The notes: generated by a model from the letters alone, not told the origin. Numbered from the stretch's first letter, positions 46,213 to 58,800 are shown. The stretch: 64,000 nucleotides of DNA from Ovis canadensis (GCF_042477335.2 NC_091245.1:112688501-112752500), one strand, 5' to 3'. A program made the numbers and translations.

Positions 46213-46465
46213 GGATTGATGCAGAAGCTGATGCTCCAATACTTTGGCCACCTGATGCAAAGAGCCAGCTCACTGGAAAAGACCCTGATGGTGGGAAAGA
46301 TTGGGGGCAAATGGTGAAGGGGATGTAAGAGGATGAAAGAGTCCATCACTGACTCAGTGGACATGAGTTTGAGCAAATTCTGGGAGGTAGTAGAAGACAG
46401 GGAAGCCTGGTGTGCTGCAGTCCTTGGGGTCGCAAAGAGTCGGACATGACAGTGACTGAAAACGA
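46213..46465 (+). mobile_element. BovB LINE 3' end
   Basis: tgatgcagaagctgatgctc ... gggaagcctggtgtgctgca ... gtcgcaaagagtcggacatg. Opposite in orientation to the BovB 80 bases to its left. Confidence 0.88.
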
Positions 46466-46469
46466 CAAC

Positions 46470-46924
46470 CTCCATGCCACAATGGTTTCTTCCACATTTA
46501 TATTAATTAATTAACATGTAAGGAAATAATCAATGAAGGCTGTCCTAAAGGTTGCAGGTGCTAAGTGCCCTGGAGAGTAAGCAAAATCCTTGAGAGGGGC
46601 CCTGGTGTGGGGGAAAAGAGGTGGATAATCTCTAATGTTTCTGTATCTCTTGCCAATTCAGGGAAAAGGAACAGAAATCATCCAGCCCAGTTGCATTCAC
46701 ACAAGAATTGCCTTGCAGCATCCCCCATGATTGCTTATTTGGCCACTTCTGAGACAAAAGCCAGCTCCTCTCAGGCACAGCCAGAATCTGGGAACATATC
46801 TTTCTAGAGCAGGGGGGGCTAGTGTTGTGCTGGCCAGGCCACATTAAGCATGGTGAGAGGGACAAGCATTTGGATACCAGCCTATAATGCACTTGAAAGA
46901 AGAGTGTAACTCCAGGGCGCTAGT
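46470..46924. other. Intron 1, nothing recognised
   Basis: Unassigned intron sequence. The ORFs at 46,565-46,892 are unsupported. Confidence 0.4.
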
Positions 46925-47030
46925 CAGTTCAAGCCCTTGCTCTACCAAGTGCTAGCTGTGTGATCTTGGGCAAGTTACTTAACCTTTCTGAGTCCAAGTG
47001 TTCTAACCTGTGAAACAGGGTTGCCATCTT
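46925..47030 (+). repeat. MIR SINE
   Basis: gctagctgtgtgatcttggg then caagttacttaacctttctg: textbook MIR core in sense orientation. Confidence 0.88.
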
Positions 47031-47104
47031 CCAGGATTTTGTGTTAAATTAGACAATCACGTAAATACTTCACTATGGTATTATTCAAGATACTTAATGT
47101 CACT

Positions 47105-47465
47105 GAGGGTTTCCTTGGTGCCTCAGATGGTAAAGAATCTGCCTGCAATGCAGGAGACCTGAGTTCGATCTCTGGGTCGGGAAGATCCCCTGGAGAAGGG
47201 AATGGCAACCCACTCCAGTACTCTCGCCTGGAAAACCCCAAGGACAGAGGAGCCTGGTAGGCTGCAGTCCATGGGGTCGCTAAGAGTTGGACACGACTGA
47301 GCAACTTTACTCTCATTTTTCACTTTCATGCATTGGAGAAAGAAATGGCAACCCACTCCAGTGTTCTTGCCTGGAGAATCCCAGGGATGGCAGAGCCTGG
47401 TGGGCTGCTGTCTATGGGGTCGCACAGAGTCGGACACGACTGAAACGACTTAGCAGCAGCAGCAG
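47105..47465 (+). mobile_element. Bov-tA SINE with second monomer
   Basis: A complete Bov-tA (tttccttggtgcctcagatg ... gttggacacgactgagcaac) followed by a second monomer starting ggagaaagaaatggcaaccc and ending in an AGC tail. It abuts the BovB that begins at 47,466. Confidence 0.9.
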
Positions 47466-48318
47466 AGTACATCATGTGAAATGCCAGGCTGCATAAAGCA
47501 CATGCTGGAATCAAGATTGCTGGGAGAAATATCAATAACCCCAGATACGCAGATGACACCACCCTTATGGCAGAAAGCAGAGAAGAACTAAAGAGCCTCT
47601 TGTTGAAAGTGAAGAGGAGAGTGGAAAAACTGGCTAAAAACTCAACATTCAAAAAATTAAGATCACAGCATCCAGTACCATCACTTCATGGCAAATAGGT
47701 GGGGGAAAAATGGAAACAGTGACAGACTTTATTTTCTTGGGCTCCAAAAGCACTGCAGATGGTGACTGAAGCCATGGAATTAAAAGACACTTGCTCCTTG
47801 GAAGAAAAGCTATGACAAACCTAGACAGCATAGACATTACTTTGCTGGCAGAAGTCCATCTAGTCAAAGCTATGGTTTTTTCAGTAGACGTGTATGGAAG
47901 TGAGAGTTGGACTATAAAGAAAGCTGAGTGCAAAAGAATTGATGCTTTTGAAGTGTGGTGTTGGAGAAGACTCTTGAGAGTCCTTTGGACTGCAAGGAGA
48001 TCAAACCAGTCCATCCTAAAGGAGATCAGTCCTGAATATTCATTGGAAGCACTGATGCTGAAGCTGAAGCACCAATACTTAGGCCACCTGATGTGAAGAA
48101 CTGACTCATTGGAAAAGACCCTGACGCTGAGAAAGATTGAAGGAGGGAGGAGAAGGGGACAACAAAGGATGAGATGGTTGGATGGCATCACGACTGGATG
48201 GACATGAGTTTGAGTAGGCTCCAGGAGTTGGTGATGGACAGGGAAGCCTAGCGTGCTGCCATCCATGGGGTCGCAAAGAGTCAGACACAACTGAGAGACT
48301 GAACTGAACTAAACTGTG
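47466..48318 (+). mobile_element. BovB LINE, 3' 0.85 kb
   Basis: From agagtacatcatgtgaaatg (RT region) to gagagactgaactgaactaa; multiple frame breaks. In intron 1. Confidence 0.92.
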
Positions 48319-48584
48319 CTTTTTGTTGGCTTGTTTGTTGGCTTACTTCATTCTGCTTCATACAAATAGCTGTGTTGTTTGTCCTTCCCCATAGCTCAGG
48401 AGTTCCCCAAGGAGAGAAGATAGAAGGGAATTAGTTAAGCAATAAAGTAGAGTAAGACTGATGGTTTAGCCGAGTGGCTAGGTGCAGTGGGATGTGTGCA
48501 GATCTTCCTTATCTGAATCCTGTTTCTGGATTTAAGTAGGGGAAAGAGACAGAAAGGGATCAGCTCAGGACATGAATCCTTGGT

Positions 48585-48805
48585 GCCAGACACTGGGCCA
48601 AGTGCATTACGCACACTATTTTATTTAACCTTCACAGCAATCTAGTAATGTCCATGTTCTTATTCCCACTTCACAGATGAAGACCATGACACTCAAAGAT
48701 CTTAAAAAGCCTACTTGCCCAGAGTCACTGGCTATTGGAAGCAGCAGAGTCCATATGAAACCCAAGTTCGCCTGCCCCCAAAGCTGACGTTCTGTTGACT
48801 ACCCT
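48585..48805 (-). repeat. MIR SINE
   Basis: Antisense MIR in order: tgccagacactgggccaagt, ttatttaaccttcacagcaa, cacttcacagatgaagacca, agagtcactggctattgg. Confidence 0.88.
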
Positions 48806-49224
48806 GTGCTGCCAACAGCAGGACTGTACCCCACCTCATTCCTCCCTGTGTACCACTCACCTCTACCCCATCACACACAGCGCAGCACCAGCACACCAGA
48901 GGCCTCAATAGATATTTCTGGAACTGAACCCAAGAAATATGAACATTTTTTTAAGGCAAGATCTGTCTCACCCATTTCTTCATGTGCCCAAAGGATGCCC
49001 CCATGGACAATGATCTCCAAGGGCATGACCTGAACACCACGGAAGAAGGGAAGCTGACTGATTCATTTACTCTGTGGGAGGACAGGAACGTGGCGGCAAG
49101 GGGAACCTGAGAGGAATCCGTTCTCTGAGTTTCAATTCTGTGAATTTGGTTGGAGACAGTATGGTTCTGAGTTTCCTTGTTGCTTCTGCATTCCCACAGC
49201 TGTGCTGACTTCCATTCTCACAGA

Positions 49225-49335
49225 TCACCAGCTGTGTGCCAGAAGGTGTCACCTTATGTCTTAGTTCATCTTCTGTAAAGTGGGCTTAATACTCTCTGCC
49301 TTATCTATACCACAGGATTGTTGGAGGAATCAGAC
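49225..49335 (+). repeat. MIR remnant
   Basis: tcttctgtaaagtgggctta ... tataccacaggattgttgga is MIR 3' core sequence; intron 1. Confidence 0.6.
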
Positions 49336-49712
49336 TATTTTAAATTTGAGTAAAAGTTCTTTATAAACTGCCAAGTTTTAAACACCTCTAGGGGATTCTA
49401 TGGCAGGCTTAGGGCACACCCTAAAGGCTAGAGTGGGGGCCACCAGGAAGTCAGGTAACGTCCTGGTAAGGACGTCCAGGCTCCTTGTGACTCACTAGCA
49501 GTGTGAGAGTGACAAGACACAATCAGGGTTTGCATGATCTGAGATGACAGTACACACACCTCACACACACTACTTCCCTCCCTGCCTCAAACACATATAC
49601 AAGCACTTACACACAGTCTGGCTCCCAGTGAAGCAACACCTCCAGTGAAAATGACCACCCAACATGTAAGGAGGTAGAGGTGCCTGGGAGGTAGTGGCAG
49701 GGACAGACTCAC

Positions 49713-49761
49713 CAGGGAGAAGACCAAGGAGGAGCAAGGACCACAGGAGAGAAAAGGCCAT
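49713..49761 (-). CDS. LY9: LY9-like receptor exon 1: signal peptide
   Basis: Coding part of the first exon, 49 bases ending in phase 1 at the donor cctg/gtgagt (GT at 49,712-49,711). From the ATG at 49,761-49,759 it encodes MAFSLLWSLLLLGLLP plus the first base of Gly, a short hydrophobic leader that joins GPGASRAP of exon 2. A longer frame upstream (to 49,797) has no ATG, only TTG, so I chose the internal ATG. Intron 1 is 3,878 bases. The first 5'UTR and promoter would lie just above 49,761. Phase 1 is the standard SLAM-family junction. Confidence 0.78.
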
Positions 49762-49799
49762 TCTATACAGCAGACTGGCCCGCCTCAGGATGGCCAACG

Positions 49800-51210
49800 G
49801 ACCGTATGTGTATAAATGTCAGCCCACAGACCTTCATTTCCGACGTTCAGAGCTCAGTTTAACCACATGTAGCTTTGAGTCACAGGATGTAAAAATAAAG
49901 GAACATGAAAGAAAGAAGCATGAGAAGCAGCAGAGTGAGCTATAAGCCAAAGCTGACAATGTCTCAGCCTCACTTTAAACCCTTCCAAAGTCCCCCACCA
50001 CTTATAAGCTAGTCTAACTAAGGTCACAGTCTTGGAGGACAAAATCCTTCAGGCTCTGCTGGCTTCCCATCTTGAGCTTGGTCTCATGTTCTGTCACCAA
50101 GTCTCCCATCCAGGACTCTACTCCCCACACACGATTTCTTACTGCTGGGAATGGTTGCTGCAACCTGGTTTACCCTAGTCCCTGCCACCTAGTTCACCTT
50201 TCTCCACCACCCTCCCATTCTCCCATTAAAGTTGTGACCGCCTGGGGAAAGACTTCCTTGAAATTCCAGGCCAGAACAGGTGCCCTCTTCTGGGCCTCTC
50301 AGTTTCCTCCTATTCACCTCTATGGTTATATCCACCTTGCTTACTATAAAAGTCTACTTACTCTCATACTCTTTCCCCAGTATACTCTCAGCTCCTTGAT
50401 GGTAGGGTCTACCTTTTTCATCTTTTAGTTCCTAGTGACTAACTCAGTATCAGCATATGATATGAATTTAGTTCTTACATACTGTACTTTCTTTAGCACA
50501 GAAACAAGGCTGGAAAGACCCAGGAGAAAAGACTTTTGGGCCCACATCTACTTCTAGCCACAAAGGACTACCAGATATTATTTTGCTCTCTTGGCCTGTT
50601 GGTGGTACGGTTGAGGGAGTTGTCTTAAAAGTCCTGATCCATGGGTGGATGGAGGGAAAAGGTAGAGCTGGGGCAGATATAGAGATCCCTCCCTTCTTCT
50701 CCGCACCTAAGAGTCCTGATGGCTTTGCGAGGCTATGCAAACTCTGCTGACATCTCTGTAGGATGTGATTTGACTAGTGTCCCCTGTTGGCTCCCTTACT
50801 TATCAAATTTTGACAAGCATCTCCCTAGTCATTAGTGTATGGTGGCTATACATCCTGACAAAACTTGAAGAGAATCCGTGCTGCTTTTAAGAAGGTCACA
50901 TGCTATAGACCCTTTGACCCTTATCTTATGTGACTGCTTGGTGGAATTTGATATTGCAACCTTCCCTGCTTGAAACCTTCTCTTGGGGGTGCTCCAGGAT
51001 GCTATTCTCACCGGGTTCTCCTCACTCATTTATTCAAGGCATTGCACTGAGACTGCTAATTCAAAGATGAAAAGAAGTCTCTGCAAGCATGTTGCTCATA
51101 GGCCAGTGGGGAAGAAACTCACATAAATAGAAAAATACAGTGATGTGGATGACTTAGCCTGGGGATTGGATGCAGTGGGATAGGTGGGAAACTTTTTGAT
51201 CTGAATCCTT
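49800..51210. other. Upstream flank of LY9-like gene; no gene recognised
   Basis: Presumed promoter side of the minus-strand gene. No clear TATA box or CpG island is visible. ORFs at 50,072-50,428 and 50,468-50,740 are unsupported. Confidence 0.4.
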
Positions 51211-51211
51211 C

Positions 51212-51265
51212 CTCTGCTGCTTCCTAGCCTTGTGATCTTAGCAAACTACTTTCCAATCAATAAAA
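51212..51265 (+). repeat. MIR fragment
   Basis: tctgctgcttcctagccttg then tgatcttagcaaactacttt is the MIR core. Confidence 0.55.
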
Positions 51266-51514
51266 CTCCCCCATTACCATTTATTTACCTAAAGATGGTT
51301 TTAGTGCATAGAAAATCATTCATAGGCTATATTTTTAAGAATTCATATTCAGTTTATAAAAAAATAAATTAAAAACCTTGGTCAGCCTTAAGGCCAGTTC
51401 AGCTTACAAGTCATGTTGGTCTATTTACTAATCAAGAAACTTTTAACAAACCTTTTTAGGGACTTTTGATAATATTTGACTGATTTTACAAATGTATAAA
51501 TTGATTCTCTTAAG

Positions 51515-54500
51515 GACTTCAACCTATTCATAGATCACTGCCTTGTCATGGCAAAGGGGCTTGCATAACTCAATGAAGCTATGAGCCATGCCATGCAGGG
51601 CCACCCTAGATGGACGGGTCATAGTGGAGAATTCTGACAAAACATGAGCCACTGGAGGAGGGAATAGCCAACCACTCCAGTATACTTGCCATGAGAACTT
51701 CATGAACTATATAAAAAGACAAAAGGATATTGAAAGGTTGTTGTTGAATTACGACGCCAGGATTCTTGGCCCCCAGAGGAGAAGAATTTAATCCAGGGCC
51801 AGAGATGAGGCTTGATTGCTCAGAGCTTTTGTGTAACAAAGTTTTATTAAAGTATAAAGGAGATAGAGAAAGCTTCTGACATAGGCATCAGAAGGGGGCA
51901 GAAAGAGTACCCCCCTGCTAGTCTTTAGCTGGATGTTATATAGTCACCAGCAGTCTGTTAATGAAAGAAAGGAATGTCTCAAAACTTAGAATGGCACCAG
52001 ACCCCTCACCCATAGGATGTATTTTGGGATAATCTTGGCTCCAAATGGTTCATCTTGGGCCATAAAAGGATTAACTTGAATCTTGAAGAAGGACAGAGCA
52101 CCATACAAATAGTGTTATTTACATAGATTAGAGGAACGATATCGGAGTATAACATACTGGTTTATCAAGTAGTTTCTGAGCCCAAAAGGCGGAACTGACT
52201 TGAAGACAGAGTTTGGGTTAAATGCATAGTACATTAGCATAGCTTAAGATAAACATTTCCATAAGAAAAAGGCAATGGTTAACTTCAAGTGAAACCAGGT
52301 GTCATTATGGCAACACAGAATTTTAAGAGAAACCTCCTTTTAAATTTGTATAGAGAAGAAAAAAAAATATCGCTAGTTTGTTTCTTCCTGCCGCTTAAGG
52401 GAGATAAAAATGTCTGACACTTGCAGGCTATTTTCTCCATTTGGAGACCCCTGGCCTTCCTGCCTGTTACCCTCTCAATATGACACCAAAAGATGAGTCT
52501 CCCAGGTCTGAAGGTGTCCGATATGCTAAAGGGGAAGAGCAGAGGACAGCTACTAAGCCCCAGAAAGAGTGAAGCAGCTGGGGCAAAGCAGAAATAATGC
52601 TCAATTGCAGATGTATCTGATGATGAAAGTAAAATCCAGTGTTGCAAGGAACAGTATTGCATAGGAACCTGGAATGCTAGGTTCATGAATCAAGGTAAAT
52701 TGGATGTGGTCAAACAGGAGATGATAAGAATAAACATCAACATCTTAGGAATCAGTGATCTAAAATGGACAGGAATGGACAAATTTAATTCAGATGATCA
52801 TTATATCTACTATTGGGGCAAGAAGCACAGAGGAAAAATGGAGTAGCCCTCATAATCAACAAATGAATCTGAAATGCAGTACTAGGGTGCAGCCTCAAAA
52901 AAAAAAAAAAAAAAAAGAATGATCTTGGTTTCTTTCCAACGCAAGCCATTCAACATCACAGTAATTCAAGTCTATGCCCCTAACACCAATGCTGAAGAAG
53001 CTAAAGTTGATCAGATCTATGAAGACCTAGAAGACCACCTAAAACTAACATCAAATAAAGATGTTCTATTCATAACTGGGGATTGGAATGCAAAAGTAGG
53101 AAGTCAAGAGATACCTGGAGTAACAGGCAAGTTTGATGTTGGAGTACAAAAGGAAGCAGAGCAAAAGCTAACAAAATTGTGCCAAGAGAACTCACTGGTC
53201 ATAGCAAACACCTTTTTTCAACAACACAAGAGACGACTTTATGTATGGACATCACCAAATGATCAATACTGAAATCAAATTGATTACACTTTTTGTAGCC
53301 AAAGATGGAGAAGCTGTATATAGTCAACAAATACAAGACCTGGAACTGACTGTGGCTCAGACCATCAGCTTCTCATAGGAAAATTTCAGGTTCAAACAAA
53401 GTGGGGGAAACCGCTAGGCTAGCCAGGTAAAACCTAAATCAAATCCCCTATGAATATGCAGTGGAGGTGTAGGATAGATTCAAGGAATTAGACCTAGTAA
53501 CCAATGTGCCTGAAGAACTATGGGTGGAGATCTATAATATTGTACAGAAGACAGTGACCAATCCATCCCAAAGAAAAAGAAATACAAGAAGGCAAAGTGG
53601 TTATCTGAGGAGGCTTTACAAATAGCTGAGGAAAGAAGAGAAACAAAAAGCAAGGGAGAAATGGAAAGGTACATCCAACTAAACACAGGCTTCCAGAGAA
53701 TGGCAAAGAGAGACAAGAAGGGCTTCTTCAATGAACAATGCAAAGAAACGGAGGAAAACAACAGAAGGGGAAAGACTAGAGTTCTCCTCAATCAAACTAT
53801 ATATATCAAGGGAACATTTCACCCAAAGATGGGCACAAAAAAGGACAGTAATGGTAGAGACCTAGAAGAAGCAGAGAGATCAAAAAGAGACAGAAAGTAT
53901 ACACAAAAGAACTGTACAAAAAAATATCTCAATGACTCCAGTAACCATGACAGTGTGGTCAGTCACCCAGAGACAGTCATTCTAGTGCATGAAGTAAATT
54001 AGGCCTTAGGAAGCACTGCTGTCAATAAAGCTAGTGGAATTGCTTTAAAGTTATTTAAAACCCTAAAAGACAATACTATCAAAATGCTTCACTTAATATG
54101 TCAGCAGATCTGGAAGACCCAGCAGTGGCCACAGGACTGGAAAAAGTCAGTCCTCATTCCAGTTCCCAAGAAGGGCAGCACTAAATAAGGTTCAAATCAT
54201 GGGACAATTGCACTCATTTCCCATGCTAGTAAGCTCATGCTCAAAATCTTACAAGCTAGGCTTCAGGATTACATGAACCAAGAACTTCCAGATGTCTAAG
54301 CTGGGTTTAAAGAAGAAAGAATTAGAGGAAAAAATTGCCAACATTTGCTAGATTATAGAGAAAGCAAGGGAATTCCAGAAAAACATCTACCTCTGTTTCA
54401 TCGACTATGCTAAAGCCTTTGACTGTGTGGCTCATAACAAACTGTGGAACCCTCTTAAAGAGATGGGAATACCAGACCATCTTACCTGTATCCTGAGAAA

Positions 54501-54762
54501 CCTGTATGCAGGTCAAGAAGTAAGTTAGAACCCTGTGGAACAACTGACTGGTTCAGGATTGAGAAAGGAGTACAAGGCTCTTTTTGGTCGCCCTGTTTAT
54601 TAAACTTACAAGCTGAGCACATCATGAGAAATGCTGGGCTGGATGAGTTACAAGCTGGAATCAAGATAGACAGGAGAAACATCAGCAACCTTGTATATGC
54701 CAATGATACCCCTCTAATGATTGAGGGCTGGAGGAAAAGGGGTCAACAGAGGAAGACATGAT
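51515..54762 (+). mobile_element. Long BovB LINE, split by a solo LTR
   Basis: The most complete BovB here. It has 5' region sequence (atcactgccttgtcatggca) from 51,515 to 51,730. After the LTR it runs 52,478-54,718 through the endonuclease and reverse transcriptase, then an internal deletion near 54,718 and a stub of the 3' end. The endonuclease peptide at 52,919-53,272 includes ITVIQVYAPNTNAEEAKVD and FITGDWNAKVGSQE. Many frameshifts and stops; not active. Confidence 0.9.
51731..52477 (-). mobile_element. Solo ERV LTR (BTLTR1-like)
   Basis: 747 bases with TG...CA ends on its own strand (plus strand reads TGAAAGG ... CCTCTCA). On the minus strand a TATA-like ctatataa (plus 51,936-51,943) precedes AATAAA (plus 51,843-51,848), giving U3-R-U5 order. 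ATAT flanks both ends (51,727-51,730 and 52,478-52,481), and the BovB reads straight through once the LTR is removed. No internal ERV genes. The family name is from recognition only. Confidence 0.85.
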
Positions 54763-54765
54763 TGG

Positions 54766-54824
54766 GGTCCAATAAAATTCCAAGACAAGGAATTTGCACC
54801 ATCTACGTTGGGCCACCGGCGCCA
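54766..54824 (-). mobile_element. ERV leader with tRNA-Lys-like primer-binding region
   Basis: The minus strand reads TGGCGCC immediately after the LTR end (54,824-54,818), then cccaacgtagatgg. This resembles the lysine tRNA primer site of class II (betaretrovirus-like) ERVs with a 5-base interruption. Internal sequence is truncated at about 54,766, where it joins the BovB. No gag, pol or env remains in the window. Confidence 0.65.
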
Positions 54825-55358
54825 CTTGAATATCGAAAGGTGCCCCTCCTTGGGCTCCTTCTTGCGTGGAACTTAAAAGCCGGGGCAAATAAGTAGACGT
54901 GGTGAGCACCCACGCTCCAGATGGGAATTCAGCCAGAAAACTGGAGAGCAAGAAAGAAACGACATGGAAGAATCAGTCTTTTCAGAAACTGATCCCATTT
55001 CTTTATTTTTTAGGTTTGCTTATATACCTTTTGTTACACATAGAGACAAATGGAAATTTTAAAGTCACGTGGGGGTCAGCAGTCCTGACCTTTATCAAAA
55101 TCAGGTGCTTCACATAAATGGATTTTAAAAAGGTCTTTAGGGGTTTTACATCATCTTCTGGCCATGAGGCCTGCTGACATTTTATGATCCTTTCTTTCTG
55201 ATAACCAAGAAACTTATTTCTTCCAAGGGTGTTTTTTCTTAAACCAGGCACCACCCTCTGAAGGTACCAGATAAAGTTGCATTCCTATAGGGTGAGGGTG
55301 TAGTGGGTTACAACTAAGAGAGGAATTTATTTAACCTAAAGTTAACATGATTATTCTT
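54825..55358 (-). mobile_element. Class II type ERV LTR, R-U5 and promoter end
   Basis: On the minus strand: TATA box ggtatataagc (plus 55,018-55,028), AATAAA (plus 55,002-55,007), a pyrimidine-rich R-U5 and then the primer region. U3 continues to the right of a large L1 insertion (63,261 onward), joined by a 15-bp duplication. Confidence 0.7.
55344..55358. repeat. Target-site duplication, left copy (full-length L1)
   Basis: AACATGATTATTCTT, identical to 63,261-63,275. The T-run to 55,375 is the L1 poly(A) on the minus strand. Confidence 0.93.
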
Positions 55359-55376
55359 TTTTTTTTTTTTTTTTTA

Positions 55377-55534
55377 GTATTTGAGGATGGCAATATTTAA
55401 TGGGAACAAAGAAATATGTATGATAATAATTGTAACATAATATAATAAAAACTCTGGTAGTCATTTGATTAATGCTATCTAGAGGAATCCTGGAATGTTT
55501 GAGAAAAGAGCTCTGTTTAATTGTCTTTTGCAAA
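55377..55534 (-). other. Putative 3'-transduced sequence of the L1
   Basis: Non-L1 sequence between the L1's own A-rich end (55,535-55,571) and the final poly(A) (55,359-55,375). On the minus strand it carries ATTAAA (plus tttaat at 55,399-55,404) about 25 bases before the poly(A), a usable polyadenylation signal. Confidence 0.65.
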
Positions 55535-55847
55535 TTTATTTATTTATTTATTATTTTTTAAATTTTAAAATCTTTAATTCTTACATGCGTTCCCAAACAT
55601 GAACCCCCCTCCCACCTCCCTCCCCACAACATCTCTCTGGGTCATCCCCATGCACCAGCCCCAAGCATGCTGCACCCTGCATCAGACATAGACTGGCGAT
55701 TCAATTCTTACATGATAGTATACATGTTAGAATTCCCATTCTCCCAAATCATCCCACCCTCTCCCTCTCCCTCTGAGTCCAAAAGTCCGTTATACACATC
55801 TGTGTCTTTTTTCCTGTCTTGCATACAGGGTCGTCATTGCCATCTTC

Positions 55848-58800
55848 CTAAATTCCATATATATGTGTTAGTATACTGCATTGGTGTTTTGCTTTCTGGC
55901 TTACTTCACTCTGTATAATTGGCTCCAGTTTCATCCATCTCATCAGAACTGATTCAAATGAATTCTTTTTAACGGCTGAGTAATACTCCATTGTGTATAT
56001 GTACCACAGCTTTCTTATCCATTCATCTGCTGATGGACATCTAGGTTGTTTCCATGTCCTGGCTATTATAAACAGTGCTGCGATGAACATTGGGGTACAT
56101 GTGTCTCTTTCCATTCTGGTTTCCTTGGTGTGTATGCCCAGAAGTGGGATTGCTGGGTCATAAGGTAGTTCTATTTGCAATTTTTTAAGGAATCTCCACA
56201 CTGTTCTCCATAGTGGCTGTACTAGTTTGCCTTCCCACCAACAGTGTAGGAGGGTTCCCTTTTCTCCACACCCTCTCCAGCATTTATTGCTTGCAGATTT
56301 TTGGATTGCAGACATTCTGACTGGTGTGAAGTGGTACCTCATTGTGGTTTTGATTTGCATTTCTCTAATAATGAGTGATGTGGAGCATCTTTTCATGTGT
56401 TTGTTAGCCATCCGTGTGTCTTCTTTGGAGAAATATCTATTTAGTTCTTTGCCCCATTTTTTGATTGGGTTGTTTATTTTTCTGGAATTGAGCTGCATAA
56501 GTTGCTTGTATATTTTTGAGATTAGTTGTTTGTCAGTTGCTTCATTTGCTATTATTTTCTCCCATTCAGAAGGCTGTCTTTTCACCTTGCTTATATTTTC
56601 CTTTGTTGTGCAGAAGCTTTTAATTTTAATTAGATCCCATTTGTTTATTTTTGCTTTTATTTCCAGAATTCTGGGAGGTGGATCATAGAGGATCCTGCTG
56701 TGATTTATGTCTGAGAGTGTTTTGCCTATGTTCTCCTCTAGGAGTTTTATAGTTTCTGATCTTACATTTAGATCTTTAATCCATTTTGAGTTTATTTTTG
56801 TGTGTGGTGTTAGAAAGTGATCTAGTTTCATTCTTTTACAAGTGGTTGACCAGTTTTCCCAGCACCACTTGTTAAAGAGATTGTCTTTACTCCATTGTAT
56901 ATTCTTGCCTCCTTTGTCAAAGATAAGGTGCCCATATGTGTGTGGATTTATCTCTGGGCTTTCTATTTTGTTCCATTGATCTATATGTCTGTCTTTGTGC
57001 CAGTACCATACTGTCTTGATGACTGTGGCTTTGTAGTAGAGCCTGAAGTCAGGCAAGTTGATTCCTCCAGTTCCATTCTTCTTTCTCAAGATTGCTTTGG
57101 CTATTCGAGGTTTTTTGTATTTTCATACAAATCTTGAAATTATTTGTTCTAGTTCTGTGAAAAAATGTGGCTGGTAGCTTGATAGGGATTGCATTGAATT
57201 TGTAAATTGCTTTGGGTAGTATACTCATTTTCACTATATTGATTCTTCCGATCCATGAACATGGTATATTTCTCCATCTATTAGTGTCTTCTTTGATTTC
57301 TTTCATCAGTGTTTTATAGTTTTCTATATATAGGTCTTTAGTTTCTTTAGGTAGATATATTCCTAAGTATTTTATTCTTTTCGTTGCAATGGTGAATGGA
57401 ATTGTTTCCTTAATTTCTTTTTCTACTTTCTCATTATTCGTGTATAGGAATGCAAGGGATTTCTGTGTGTTGATTTTATATCCTGCAACTTTACTATATT
57501 CATTGATTAGCTCTAGTAATTTTCTGGTGGAGTCTTTAGGGTTTTCCATGTAAAGGATCACGTCATCTGCAAACAGTGAGAGTTTTACTTCTTCTTTTCC
57601 AATTTGGATTCCTTTTATTTCTTTTTCTGCTCTGATTGCTGTGGCCAAAACTTCCAGAACTATGTTGAATAGTAGCGGTGAAAGTGGGCACCCTTGTCTT
57701 GTTCCTGACTTTAGGGGAAATGCTTTCAATTTTTCACCATTGAGGATAATGTTTGCTGTGGGTTTGTCATATATAGCTTTTATTATGTTGAGGTATGTTC
57801 CTTCTATTCCTGCTTTCTGGAGAGTTTTTATCATAAATGGATGTTGAATTTTGTCAAAGGCCTTCTCTGCATCTATTGAGATAATCATATGGTTTTTATT
57901 TTTCAATTTGTTAATGTGGTGAATTACATTGATTGATTTGCGGATATTGAAGAATCCTTGCATCCCTGGGATAAAGCCCACTTGGTCATGCTGTATGATC
58001 TTTTTAATGTGTTGTTGGATTCTGATTGCTAGAATTTTGTTGAGGATTTTTGCATCTATGTTCATCAGTGATATTGGGCTGTAGTTTTCTTTTTTTGTGA
58101 CATCTTTGTCAGGTTTTGGTATTAGGGTGATGGTGGCCTCATAGAATGAGTTTGGAAGTTTACCTTCCTCTGCAATTTTCTGGAAGAGTTTGAGGAGGAT
58201 AGGTGTTAGCTCTTCTCGAAATTTTTGGTAGAATTCAGCTGTGAAGCCGTCTGGACCTGGACTTTTGCTTGCTGGAAGATTTCTGATTACCGTTTCAATT
58301 TCCGTGCTTGTGATGGGTCTGTTAAGATTTTCTATTTCTTCCTGGTTCAGTTTTGGAAAATCGTACTTTTCTAAGAATTTGTCCATTTCTTCCACGTTGT
58401 CCATTTTCTTGGCATATAATTGCTGATAGTATTCTCTTATGATCCTTTGTATTTCTGTGTTGTCTGTTGTGATCTCTCCATTTTCATTTCTAATTTTATT
58501 GATTTTATTTTTCTCTCTTTGCTTCTTGATGAGTCTGGCTAATGGTTTGTCAATTTTATTTATCCTCTCAAAGAACCAGCTTTTGGCTTTGTTGATTTTT
58601 GCTATGGTCTCTCTTGTTTCTTTTGCATTTATTTTTGCCCTAATTGTTAAGATTTCTTTCCTTCTACTAACTCTAGGGTTCTCCAATTCTTCCTTTTCTA
58701 GTTGCTTTAGGTGTAGAGTTAGGCTATTTATTTGATTTTTTTCTTGTTTCTTGAGGTATGCCTGTATTGCTATGAACTTTCCTCTTAGCACTGCTTTTAT

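Noticed and set aside
49762-49797. Longer first exon of the LY9-like gene beginning at 49,797
   Set aside because: That codon is TTG, not ATG. The in-frame ATG at 49,761 gives a proper signal peptide.
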